A stretch of 21,348 nucleotides of DNA from Pseudomonadota bacterium. Lineage in GTDB: Bacteria; Pseudomonadota; Gammaproteobacteria; Burkholderiales; Burkholderiaceae_C. Where the stretch lies: NCBI GenBank assembly GCA_023442945.1, contig JAEZWW010000090.1, positions 1 through 21,348 of the forward strand. The letters run 5' to 3'. The notes below the pieces were generated by a model, which was not told the origin of the DNA, searched no databases, and saw only the letters and a list, made by a program, of their open reading frames with translations. The position numbers and the translations under genes are program-made. How positions within the stretch are numbered: the stretch's first letter is position 1; the number at the start of each line of letters is the position of its first letter. Of this stretch, positions 14,008 through 20,488 are shown piece by piece.

Positions 14008-15036
14008 GAAGTCGCCGGGGATGGCGCGTTCCACCCGGTGCCAGGCGCTGCGGCTGGCGGCCTTGGCTTCTTCCCAGGTCAGGCGCGAGCGGCCTTTCAC
14101 GCGGTCCCAATCGGCTTGCAGCGCCGCTTCGGTGTCTTCCCACGTCCGGCCACGGGCGCTGCCGTAGCCGTCGTAGCCGAGGCGGTAGGCAGGCGCATAG
14201 TCGTCGTAGGTGTAGCCGCTGTGGTAGCCCGGCTCGCGCAGGTAGGCGTCGCGCCAATAGGCGTCTTCGGCCACCGGGTTGACGACCGAGGCCGCGCCCT
14301 TGCCGGCCGCCGCGCCGGCCAGACCACCCACGGCAGCGCCGACGGCCATGCCGACCGGGCCACCTACCGCGCCGACCATCGCGCCGGTGGCAGCGCCGGC
14401 CCCAGCGCCAGTGCCGGTCGCCAGGTTGTGGTCGGCCAGGTCGTCACCGGCTTTCGGGTTGACGACTTCGCCCGCGCCCTTTCCGGCCATCGCGCCGGTG
14501 ACGGCGCCAACGGTGGCACCAATGGCCGCACCCACCGGGCCGCCGACGGCACCGACGGCCGCGCCCGCGAGGGCGCCTGCGCCGGCACCCGTGCCGGACG
14601 CCAGGCTGTGGTCCTGCAAATCGTCGCCCACTTCGGGGTTGACGACCTCACCCACGCCCTTGCCAGCCATGCCGCCGGCGGCCGCACCGATGACGGCACC
14701 GGCCAGCGTGCCGATGGGGCCGGCGACCGAGCCCGCCACCGCGCCGGCCACAGCGCCGCCACTGGCGCCGACACCGGTCGCGACTTTGTGCTCGGGCGGT
14801 TCGCCGCCTTCGGTCGGGTCCAGGTTTTCCGCGACGTCCTTGCCCGCCAGGCCGCCGGTCACGGCGCCGATGACGCCGCCCACCAGTGTGCCCAGCGGAC
14901 CTGCCACCATGGTGCCGAGGGCAGCGCCAGCCGCTGCCCCACCGGCCGCGCCCACGCCGGTGCCGACGGGGTGCGCGCCGGCTTCGCCGGTGATGGGATC
15001 GGGGTTGGTATCGCGGGCGTTGGAATCGTTAGCCAT
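13990..15036 (-). CDS. Glycine-zipper repeat protein, four tandem 60-residue units
   Basis: The 348-residue protein has no signal peptide. After a polar N-terminus of about 20 residues it has four successive units starting at His22, His83, His143 and His203, 61, 60, 60 and 60 residues long. Each has GTGxGAxxGAxxGAxxGxVxGPxGxxxGAxxGAxxGxxAGK, a double glycine zipper with a central GP break that suggests a membrane hairpin, then a soluble linker with VVNP...DDLxDH. The C-terminal about 85 residues are different: Tyr-rich (YTYDDYAPAYRLGYDGY), then Trp-rich helices (TWEDTEAALQADW, LTWEEAKAASRSAW). A domain with YAPAYRxGY followed by such Trp helices recurs in stress-related proteins of proteobacteria, from memory. 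The ATG at 15036 has GGAGA before it. Possible roles are membrane or envelope stress; none is proved. Confidence 0.8.
   Translation of the reverse strand: MANDSNARDTNPDPITGEAGAHPVGTGVGAAGGAAAGAALGTMVAGPLGTLVGGVIGAVTGGLAGKDVAENLDPTEGGEPPEHKVATGVGASGGAVAGAVAGSVAGPIGTLAGAVIGAAAGGMAGKGVGEVVNPEVGDDLQDHSLASGTGAGAGALAGAAVGAVGGPVGAAIGATVGAVTGAMAGKGAGEVVNPKAGDDLADHNLATGTGAGAGAATGAMVGAVGGPVGMAVGAAVGGLAGAAAGKGAASVVNPVAEDAYWRDAYLREPGYHSGYTYDDYAPAYRLGYDGYGSARGRTWEDTEAALQADWDRVKGRSRLTWEEAKAASRSAWHRVERAIPGDFDGDGR
14251..14973 (-). repeat. Four tandem 180-183 bp coding repeats
   Basis: Units run from 14973 to 14791, 14790 to 14611, 14610 to 14431 and 14430 to 14251. A landmark GTTGACGAC on the + strand recurs at 14278, 14458 and 14638, exactly 180 bases apart. 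The first unit carries one extra codon. The DNA is still recognisably repeated, so the gene probably grew by unequal crossing-over or slippage, and copy number may vary between strains. Confidence 0.85.
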
Positions 15037-15357
15037 ACAAGTTCTCCGTGGGTTGGATCTGACAAATGGCTCACGGATGGATGTGGCGGTCCGGGATGGC
15101 TTTGCACACCCTCGGTGCCGCAAATCTCGCGAGCGGCAGTCAGTGTCTCGGGCGCTTGCAAGCGCTCGTGTCAGCGCGATCCGACACCGCTTGTCGTCCC
15201 GCGGATTTACTGCGCGCAGTATCGAAAGAAGGTCACACAACGTCGACCTCAAGCGCGTTCGACTTCGTCAGTGACGACCTTCTTGCTACGCTAAATATAG
15301 CTGCCTGCGCACATTCCATGCGGGCCACAAAGCCGAAATCCTTCAAGGAAGGATTTT
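15037..15357. promoter_or_regulatory. Intergenic region with palindromes upstream of the glycine-zipper gene
   Basis: This 321-base gap holds no convincing gene. It contains two perfect 14-base palindromes, GCGCTTGCAAGCGC at 15152-15165 and TACTGCGCGCAGTA at 15208-15221, plus an inverted repeat GTGTC/GACAC at 15168-15187. These are candidate operator sites for the glycine-zipper gene, whose start is at 15036 on the - strand. The far end holds a copy of the dispersed element (15286-15333) and the stem-loop that follows the ABC ATPase gene. No clear -10/-35 pair was recognised. Confidence 0.4.
15286..15333 (+). repeat. Dispersed intergenic element, copy 5 (diverged)
   Basis: Begins CTACGCTAAAT, with the ATAGCT core at 15297-15302 followed by GCCTGCGCACATTCCATGCGGGCC. 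The distal half has drifted from the GATGGTTGTAGGG form but keeps GGGCC. It shares CTACGCT with copy 2. Confidence 0.55.
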
Positions 15358-15358
15358 T
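15336..15358 (-). terminator. Stem-loop directly after the ABC ATPase stop
   Basis: AAATCCTT (15336-15343) pairs perfectly with AAGGATTT (15349-15356) around CAAGG. On the - strand it starts immediately after the TGA stop (15360-15358) and is followed by a short mixed T/C/G stretch, so it is a fair but not ideal intrinsic terminator. On the + strand it is followed by only two more T. Confidence 0.5.
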
Positions 15359-16083
15359 CAGCGCGCGCTGCGCTCGTCCGCGGCGATGCGTCCGGCCTCG
15401 ACCGTAAGTCGGCGCTCACACAGCGCGGCGATGGCGCGGTCGTGTGTGACCATGATCAGCGTCGTGCCCTGTTCGCGGTTCAGCGCGAACATCAGCTCCA
15501 TGATCTTTTCGCCGGTCGCAAAGTCCAGGCTGCCGGTGGGCTCGTCGGCCAGCAGCACGGCCGGGTGCACGACGAAGGCGCGTGCCAATGCGACGCGCTG
15601 TTGTTCGCCGCCCGACAGCACCTTGGGGTAGCGGTCCAAGCGCTCGGCCAGGCCGACGCGCGCCAGCATGTCGGTGGCGGCGGCGCGCGCGTCGCGGCGC
15701 CCGGCCAGCTCCAGCGGCAGCATCACGTTTTCCAGCGCCGTCAGGTTGCCCATCAGCTGGAAGGCCTGAAAGACAAAGCCGATCTTGCGCGCGCGCAGCG
15801 CGGCGCGCTGGTCTTCGCCTACGGCAAAAAGGTCTTCGCCGTCCAGCCGCACGGTGCCGCGCGTGGGCGTGTCCAGCCCGGCGATGATCGACAGCAGCGT
15901 GCTTTTGCCCGAGCCGGACGCACCGACGATGGCCACGGTTTCGCGCGCGGCCAGGGCGAAATCGATATCGCGCAGAATATCCAGCGTGCCGGTGGAGTCG
16001 GTGACCGACTTGAAAACATGCTCCACCGTGATGATCTGGGGATGAGGGCTGTTCGGCGTGGCGCCGGGCATGGGTTCCGTCAT
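15358..16083 (-). CDS. ABC transporter ATPase, YbbA/LolD-like
   Basis: The 241-residue protein has all ATPase motifs: Walker A GASGSGKST, Q-loop GFVFQAFQLM, signature LSGGEQQR, Walker B VLLADEPTG and the switch His in MVTHDRA. The spacing and the FQAFQLMGNLTALENV region place it in the MacB/LolD/YbbA group, which powers permeases that move lipoproteins or other substrates out of the inner membrane. Its position divergent from tesA matches E. coli ybbA. In E. coli the ATPase is followed by the permease gene ybbP; here it is followed by a stem-loop and an unrelated gene, so its partner is elsewhere or absent. The start ATG at 16083 lies 14 bases from the tesA start. Confidence 0.88.
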   Translation of the reverse strand: MTEPMPGATPNSPHPQIITVEHVFKSVTDSTGTLDILRDIDFALAARETVAIVGASGSGKSTLLSIIAGLDTPTRGTVRLDGEDLFAVGEDQRAALRARKIGFVFQAFQLMGNLTALENVMLPLELAGRRDARAAATDMLARVGLAERLDRYPKVLSGGEQQRVALARAFVVHPAVLLADEPTGSLDFATGEKIMELMFALNREQGTTLIMVTHDRAIAALCERRLTVEAGRIAADERSAR

Positions 16084-16097
16084 TGAAAGGCTGTTTT

Positions 16098-16736
16098 TTG
16101 TTCCGACGACACTTTATCCGCTCCACCCTGCTGGCCAGCGCACTGGCGCTGGGCGCAGCGCTGGGCCATGCCGCGGCCGCGCCCAAGATCCTGGTGGTGG
16201 GCGACTCGCTCAGCGCCGAATACGGTTTGGCGCGCGGCACCGGCTGGGTCGCGCTGCTGGAGAAAAAGCTGCAGGCCGAGAAGATCGCCGCGCCGGTGGT
16301 CAACGCCAGCATTTCAGGCGACACCACGGCGGGCGGCCGCGCGCGCCTGGCCAGCTTGCTGAAGGCGCACCAACCGGGCGTGGTGGTGATCGAGTTGGGC
16401 AGCAATGACGCGCTGCGCGGACTGTCGCTACCCATGACCGAAGCCAACCTGGTCGCCATGACCCAGGCCGCGCAAAAAGCCGGCGCCAAGGTGCTGCTGG
16501 TGGGCATGCAGATGCCGCCCAACTACGGCGCGGCCTACGGCAAGCAGTTCAGCGACCTGTTCGCTAAGGTGGCCAAGGCCGAAAATGCGGCGCTGGTGCC
16601 CTTCATGCTCAAGGGCGTGGCCGATGGCGCGGACCCGACAGCGCTGTTCCAGGCGGACCGCATCCACCCGACGGCGGCGGCGCACCCGACCATCCTGGCC
16701 AACATCTGGCCTGAATTGCAGAAGCTGCTGAAGTGA
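16098..16736 (+). CDS. tesA: Arylesterase / lysophospholipase L1, TesA-like SGNH hydrolase
   Basis: The product is an exported SGNH hydrolase. From the TTG at 16098 it starts FRRHFIRSTLLASALALGAA, an n-region with Arg/His, a hydrophobic core, and a cleavage site near AAA-APKI. The mature part has the four family blocks: GDSLSAEYGL with the nucleophile Ser, SISGDTTAGG with the oxyanion Gly, GSNDALRG with the Asn, and DRIHPTAAAH with the catalytic Asp and His. E. coli TesA is a periplasmic thioesterase, protease I and lysophospholipase L1. An in-frame TTG at 16083 also exists, but AAAGG at 16086-16090 favours 16098. The stop overlaps the selU start (GTGA), and the starts of tesA and the ATPase gene are only 14 bases apart. 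Confidence 0.9.
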   Translation: MFRRHFIRSTLLASALALGAALGHAAAAPKILVVGDSLSAEYGLARGTGWVALLEKKLQAEKIAAPVVNASISGDTTAGGRARLASLLKAHQPGVVVIELGSNDALRGLSLPMTEANLVAMTQAAQKAGAKVLLVGMQMPPNYGAAYGKQFSDLFAKVAKAENAALVPFMLKGVADGADPTALFQADRIHPTAAAHPTILANIWPELQKLLK

Positions 16737-17815
16737 GCGTCCACGCCATCGCCGCGGAAGACGCGCTGGCGCGGCTGGCCAGCTTCAGCGCCGTGATCGA
16801 CGCGCGCAGCGAAAGCGAATGGGCGCACGACCGCCTGCCCGGCGCCCTCAACTGGCCGAGCCTGCACGACGACGAGCGCGTGCGCGTTGGCACGCTGTAC
16901 AAGCAGGTCAGCCCGTTCGAAGCGCAGAAGATCGGCGCCGCGCTGGTCGCGCGCAACATCGCCGCCCACATCGAACGCGAGGTGCTGGACAAACCCAAGA
17001 ACTGGCAGCCGCTGCTGTACTGCTGGCGCGGCGGCAAGCGCAGCGGCTCGCTGGCGCTGATCCTGGGGCAGATCGGCTTCAAGGTGCATTTGATTGACGG
17101 CGGCTACAAGGCCTTTCGCCGCGCCATGCTGGCCGACCTGCCGGCACAGGTGGCGCGCCTGCAGTACCGCGTGGTCTGTGGGCCGACCGGCTCGGGCAAG
17201 ACGCGCCTGCTGCACGCGCTGCGCGACGCCGGCGCGCAGGTGCTGGACCTGGAAGGGCTGGCCAGCCACCGCGCGTCGGTGCTGGGCCTGATTCCGGGCC
17301 AACCCCAGCCATCGCAAAAGCGCTTCGAGATGCTGGTGTGGGAAACGCTGCGCGGCTTCGACCCGGCGCAGCCGGTGTACGTGGAGGCCGAAAGCAAGAA
17401 GGTCGGCAACGTCACCCTGCCCGACGCGCTGATCGAGGCCATGCGCGCCAGCCCCTGCCTGCGCGTGGACTTGTCCGAAGACGAACGCGTGGCCCTGCTG
17501 CTGGAGGACTACCCCTTCTTCGTGCAAGACCCCGACTTCTTCTGCCGGCGCCTGGACACCCTGGTCGCCCTGCGCGGCCGCGCCGTGGTGGACGAATGGA
17601 AGGCGTTGGTGCACAGCGGCCAGACCGAAGCCGTGGTGCGCGACCTGCTGGCCCGGCATTACGACCCGGGCTACGCCACGTCCACGCGGCGCAATTTCGC
17701 CGCCTTTGACCAGGCGCTGCCGGTGGTGCTGGCCGACCGGTCTGCCGCCGCCCTGGCGCGCGCCAGCGCCGAGATCCTGGCCGCGCCGCCGCCGCCCAGC
17801 GCTCCCTCCCCCTGA
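16733..17815 (+). CDS. selU: tRNA 2-selenouridine synthase
   Basis: The 360-residue protein joins an N-terminal rhodanese-like domain, with VIDARSESEW and the catalytic Cys97 in LLYCWRGGKRSGS, to a C-terminal P-loop domain with GPTGSGKT at 150-157. Cys97 is at the same position as in E. coli SelU/MnmH. The enzyme replaces sulfur of 2-thiouridine at the wobble position of certain tRNAs with selenium via a geranylated intermediate. It starts with GTG, overlapping the tesA stop by four bases, and is followed 32 bases later by the PLP enzyme gene, so the three form one operon. The last about 20 residues are Pro/Ala-rich. Selenophosphate synthase, which it needs, is not in this window. Confidence 0.92.
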   Translation: MSVHAIAAEDALARLASFSAVIDARSESEWAHDRLPGALNWPSLHDDERVRVGTLYKQVSPFEAQKIGAALVARNIAAHIEREVLDKPKNWQPLLYCWRGGKRSGSLALILGQIGFKVHLIDGGYKAFRRAMLADLPAQVARLQYRVVCGPTGSGKTRLLHALRDAGAQVLDLEGLASHRASVLGLIPGQPQPSQKRFEMLVWETLRGFDPAQPVYVEAESKKVGNVTLPDALIEAMRASPCLRVDLSEDERVALLLEDYPFFVQDPDFFCRRLDTLVALRGRAVVDEWKALVHSGQTEAVVRDLLARHYDPGYATSTRRNFAAFDQALPVVLADRSAAALARASAEILAAPPPPSAPSP

Positions 17816-17847
17816 CCCAGCGCCGCGGTGCGAAAGGAAGCAGACGC

Positions 17848-19161
17848 ATGTCCCCACTCGCCATCCGCCCCTGGGTTCCCGCCGCGCCCGAAGCGCATGT
17901 GCAAGCGCTGGCGCAACAAATGGCCGCGCTGGATGCGCCCGCGCTGGTCGCGCGCCTGGACGAACTGGTGGCCGACAACCACCGCATCCACGACCAGCAG
18001 GGCCTCAACCTCAACCCCGCCAGCAACGTGATGAACCCGGCCGCCGAGGCGTTGCTGGCGCGCGGCCTGGGCAGCCGCGCGTCGCTGGGCTACCCCGGCG
18101 ACAAGTACGAAGTCGGGCTGGAAGCCATCGAGCAGATCGAGGTGATGGCGGCCCACCTGGCCGCGCAAGTCTTTGACGCGCGCTACGCCGAAGTGCGCGT
18201 GGCCTCGGGCGCGCTGTCCAACCTGTACGTCTTCATGGCCACCTGCCGCGCGGGCGACCGCATCATCGCGCCGCCGCCGGACGTGGGCGGGCACGTTACC
18301 CACCACCAGGCCGGCGCGGCGGGTTGGTTCGGCCTGCAGACCGTGGCCGCACCCATCGACCCGCAGCGCTACAGCATCGACGTGGACGCGCTGCGCAAGC
18401 TGGCGCACGAGGTCAAGCCGCGCCTGATCACCGCCGGCGGCAGCCTGAACCTGTTCGAGCACCCGGTGGCCGACCTGCGCGCCATCGCCGACGAGGTGGG
18501 CGCCTGGCTGATGTTTGACGCGGCGCACCTCTCCGGCATGTTCGCCGGCCAGGCGTGGCAGAACCCGCTGGCCGAAGGTGCCCACGCCATGACCATGAGC
18601 ACCTACAAAAGCCTGGGCGGCCCCGCCGGCGGGCTGATCGTGACCAACGAGGCCGAGTTGGCCGAGCGCCTGGACGCCATCGCCTACCCGGGCCTCACCG
18701 CCAACTTCGACCCCGGCCGCGTGGCGGCGCTGGCGCGCGGGCTGATCGACTGGACCGTGCACGGCGCCGACTACGCGCGTGCCATGCAGGCCACGGCCCA
18801 GGCCTTGGCCCAAGCCCTGGCGGCGCTGGGTTTGCCCGTGTACGCGATGGACCGCGGTGCCACCACGTCGCACCAGTTGGCGTTGGAGGCCGCACGCTGG
18901 GGCGGCGGGCAGCGCGCGGCGCGGCAGATGGCCCAGTCTGGCCTGCTGGCCTGCGGCATCGGCCTGCCGATCGCGGCGGTGGAGGAGGATTTGAACGGCC
19001 TGCGCCTGGGTACGCCCGAGATCGTGCGCCTGGGCATGGGGCCGGCCGACATGCCGGCGCTGGCGGGGCTGATCGCCCGTGCGCTGGCGGGGGAAGCCGT
19101 GGCCGCTGAGGTAACCGCCTTCCGCAGCGGCTTCCGCGGCGTGCACTACGTTGTGGCCTGA
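17848..19161 (+). CDS. PLP-dependent enzyme of the serine hydroxymethyltransferase fold
   Basis: The 437-residue protein aligns by eye with SHMT along its whole length: the GYPGDKY segment (81-87), SGALSNLYVF (120-129), GGHVTHH (147-153), FDAAHLSGM with the pyridine-binding Asp224 and His227, and the PLP lysine Lys254 in TMSTYKSLGGPAGG. Three family residues differ: the Glu before GYPG is Leu80, the second Tyr of the family's YYGG is Glu88, and the His before the PLP lysine is Tyr253. In known SHMT the Glu and Tyr are important for the folate-dependent reaction. A folate-independent aldolase or racemase role is therefore more likely (inference). Good AAAGGAAG at 17833-17840 before the ATG. 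It is the last gene of the tesA-selU operon. Confidence 0.75.
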   Translation: MSPLAIRPWVPAAPEAHVQALAQQMAALDAPALVARLDELVADNHRIHDQQGLNLNPASNVMNPAAEALLARGLGSRASLGYPGDKYEVGLEAIEQIEVMAAHLAAQVFDARYAEVRVASGALSNLYVFMATCRAGDRIIAPPPDVGGHVTHHQAGAAGWFGLQTVAAPIDPQRYSIDVDALRKLAHEVKPRLITAGGSLNLFEHPVADLRAIADEVGAWLMFDAAHLSGMFAGQAWQNPLAEGAHAMTMSTYKSLGGPAGGLIVTNEAELAERLDAIAYPGLTANFDPGRVAALARGLIDWTVHGADYARAMQATAQALAQALAALGLPVYAMDRGATTSHQLALEAARWGGGQRAARQMAQSGLLACGIGLPIAAVEEDLNGLRLGTPEIVRLGMGPADMPALAGLIARALAGEAVAAEVTAFRSGFRGVHYVVA

Positions 19162-19200
19162 CGGGCACCTGCGCGTCGGCAAGCGCTCGCTTTCACCCGG

Positions 19201-19230
19201 AAAAACAAAAACGGGCGCACCGCGCCCGTT
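19201..19230 (-). terminator. Strong intrinsic terminator of the - strand operon
   Basis: A nine-pair stem, AACGGGCGC (19210-19218) with GCGCCCGTT (19222-19230), has a three-base loop, and on the - strand it is followed by a T-rich run (TTTTGTTTTT). It lies 55 bases after the stop of the small gene 19285-19506. On the + strand the run is absent, so it does not terminate the PLP enzyme transcript. Confidence 0.85.
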
Positions 19231-19284
19231 CAGGGGTTCATCCCAAGCGGATGAAGCGTGTGGGTTCAGGTGCGGTGCGCGACC

Positions 19285-19506
19285 TCAGTCGCCGTCTCCA
19301 CCACCGCTGCCGCCATCACCGCCTTCGCCGCCGCCCTCGGCGCCTGTACCCTCGCCGGCTTCACCGGCTTCGTCAGGCCCCTGGCCTTCGCCGTCGGGGA
19401 TCAGGCCCGCCTTGCGGTCGGCCTTGGCACGTGCCTTGTCTTCCTTTTTGCGCTTCTTTTCCAGCTCGCGCTGGCGCTTTTCGTAACCGTAGTTGGGGGT
19501 CGCCAA
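19285..19506 (-). CDS. Small charged protein with Gly/Glu-rich tail
   Basis: The 73-residue protein begins (L/M)ATPNYGYEKRQRELEKK, then a Lys/Arg/Glu helix to about residue 35, then a disordered tail rich in Gly, Glu and Asp. The frame is open from a TTG at 19530, but the second TTG at 19506 is the right distance (8 bases) from a strong AAGGAGA at about 19515-19521, and ATPNYGYEKRQREL is an N-terminus I recall in small betaproteobacterial hypothetical proteins. The first half is a probable single alpha-helix, perhaps binding nucleic acid or protein; no known domain. It starts 20 bases after the DUF2189 gene stop and is followed by a strong terminator, so it is the end of that operon. Function unknown. 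Confidence 0.7.
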   Translation of the reverse strand: MATPNYGYEKRQRELEKKRKKEDKARAKADRKAGLIPDGEGQGPDEAGEAGEGTGAEGGGEGGDGGSGGGDGD

Positions 19507-19526
19507 TTCAGCAGTCTCCTTCAGAT

Positions 19527-20420
19527 TCAATCCACTTTACCACCCGCACCGCCCTCGGCCGACGCGGCGGCCGCCGCGGGCGGCTCCTGCCAGCGCACGG
19601 CGCCGCGGTAGGCGTGCCAGGAGGCGTGACCCAGCAGCGGGCCGATCAGCACAAAGCCCGCGCCCCAGGTCGCCAGCGCCACCGCGATCAGCAGGGTGAT
19701 CAGAAAGCCCCACCACAACAGGGTGATGGGGTTGGCGAACACCACGCGGATGCTGGTGATGGCGGCGCTGATGGCGTCGGTGTCGCGGTCCAGGATCATC
19801 GGGATCGACACCACCGCGGTCGAATACACCAGCAGCGCAAAAATGCCGCCCACGGCCAGGTAGACCAGCACGAATTCCAGGTTGTCGGGGTTGAAGATGG
19901 CCTGTAGCACGCCTGCGGTGGACGGCATGCCGGTGTTGAAGAACACCGCAAACACCACCAGCGACGCGCGGCCCCACAGCAGCTCCAGCACGATCAGCAC
20001 CAGCACCAGCATGGCCATGCTGCGGATGTGCCGGTCCCAGCAGGTGAGCGAGGCGGCCAGGGTGGGCTTCTCGCCGGCCTCGCGCCGGCGGCTGACTTCA
20101 TACAGCCCCATGGCCAGGAAGGGCCCGACCAGCAGGCAACCGGAGGCGATCGACATCACGTATTCGGGCTTGCTGCGGAACACCAGCGTCAGCACCACGG
20201 CCATCAGCCAGAAGCACACGCCGTAGAACAGGCCGATGCCCGGCGCGGCCATGAAGTCGCCCCAGCCCTTGCGCAGCCAGCGCAGTGGATCGGCCAGGCC
20301 CAGCGGCACCATCACCGCCTGCGGCACGGTGGACGGCGGGGGCACGTACGGGCGGTAGTCCGTGGCGGCAGGCGCCGGCAGGGGGGCGGCGGGCGGGGAA
20401 TCCTGTAGGCGGTCGTTCAT
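19527..20420 (-). CDS. DUF2189 family integral membrane protein
   Basis: The 297-residue protein has a Pro-rich cytoplasmic N-terminus of about 45 residues with YRPYVPPPS, then roughly six hydrophobic segments. The sequence LRWLRKGWGDFMAAPGIGLFYGVCFWLM and the GCLLVGPFLAMGLYEVSRRREAGEKPTL loop (given in parts here) are typical of DUF2189, a family of predicted inner-membrane proteins found widely in proteobacteria and sometimes compared with cytochrome oxidase subunit I. The C-terminus is an Ala/Gly-rich tail. No biochemical role is known. The ATG at 20420 has no good Shine-Dalgarno sequence. It follows the DUF457 gene after 68 bases and is followed by the small charged gene. Confidence 0.85.
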   Translation of the reverse strand: MNDRLQDSPPAAPLPAPAATDYRPYVPPPSTVPQAVMVPLGLADPLRWLRKGWGDFMAAPGIGLFYGVCFWLMAVVLTLVFRSKPEYVMSIASGCLLVGPFLAMGLYEVSRRREAGEKPTLAASLTCWDRHIRSMAMLVLVLIVLELLWGRASLVVFAVFFNTGMPSTAGVLQAIFNPDNLEFVLVYLAVGGIFALLVYSTAVVSIPMILDRDTDAISAAITSIRVVFANPITLLWWGFLITLLIAVALATWGAGFVLIGPLLGHASWHAYRGAVRWQEPPAAAAASAEGGAGGKVD

Positions 20421-20469
20421 GCGGACGGAGGAAGCAAAAAGAAGTCACGGCCAGCATAAGCCAGCGCGC

Positions 20470-20488
20470 CGCGGCGTGGCAAGCCGCG
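20470..20488 (-). terminator. GC stem-loop after the DUF457 gene
   Basis: CGCGGC (20470-20475) pairs perfectly with GCCGCG (20483-20488) around a seven-base loop, right next to the DUF457 stop codon (20491-20489). No T-run follows on the - strand, so it may only reduce read-through into the DUF2189 gene or be a chance GC palindrome. Confidence 0.3.

Noticed and set aside
14251..14973. Possible CRISPR-like array because of 180-base periodicity
   Set aside because: The period is codon-aligned, inside a protein-coding frame, and units are full-length coding repeats without alternating repeats and spacers.
14038..15294. Long + strand open frame (418 codons) across the glycine-zipper gene
   Set aside because: It is the complement of the repeated Gly/Ala gene; it would also repeat every 60 residues, and its start region covers the leader palindromes. 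The - strand gene has a ribosome site and a coherent domain structure.
16535..19182. Two overlapping long - strand frames (16535-17857 and 17671-19182) opposite selU and the PLP enzyme
   Set aside because: His/Arg/Gln-rich antisense shadows with no family motif; both + strand genes are well supported.
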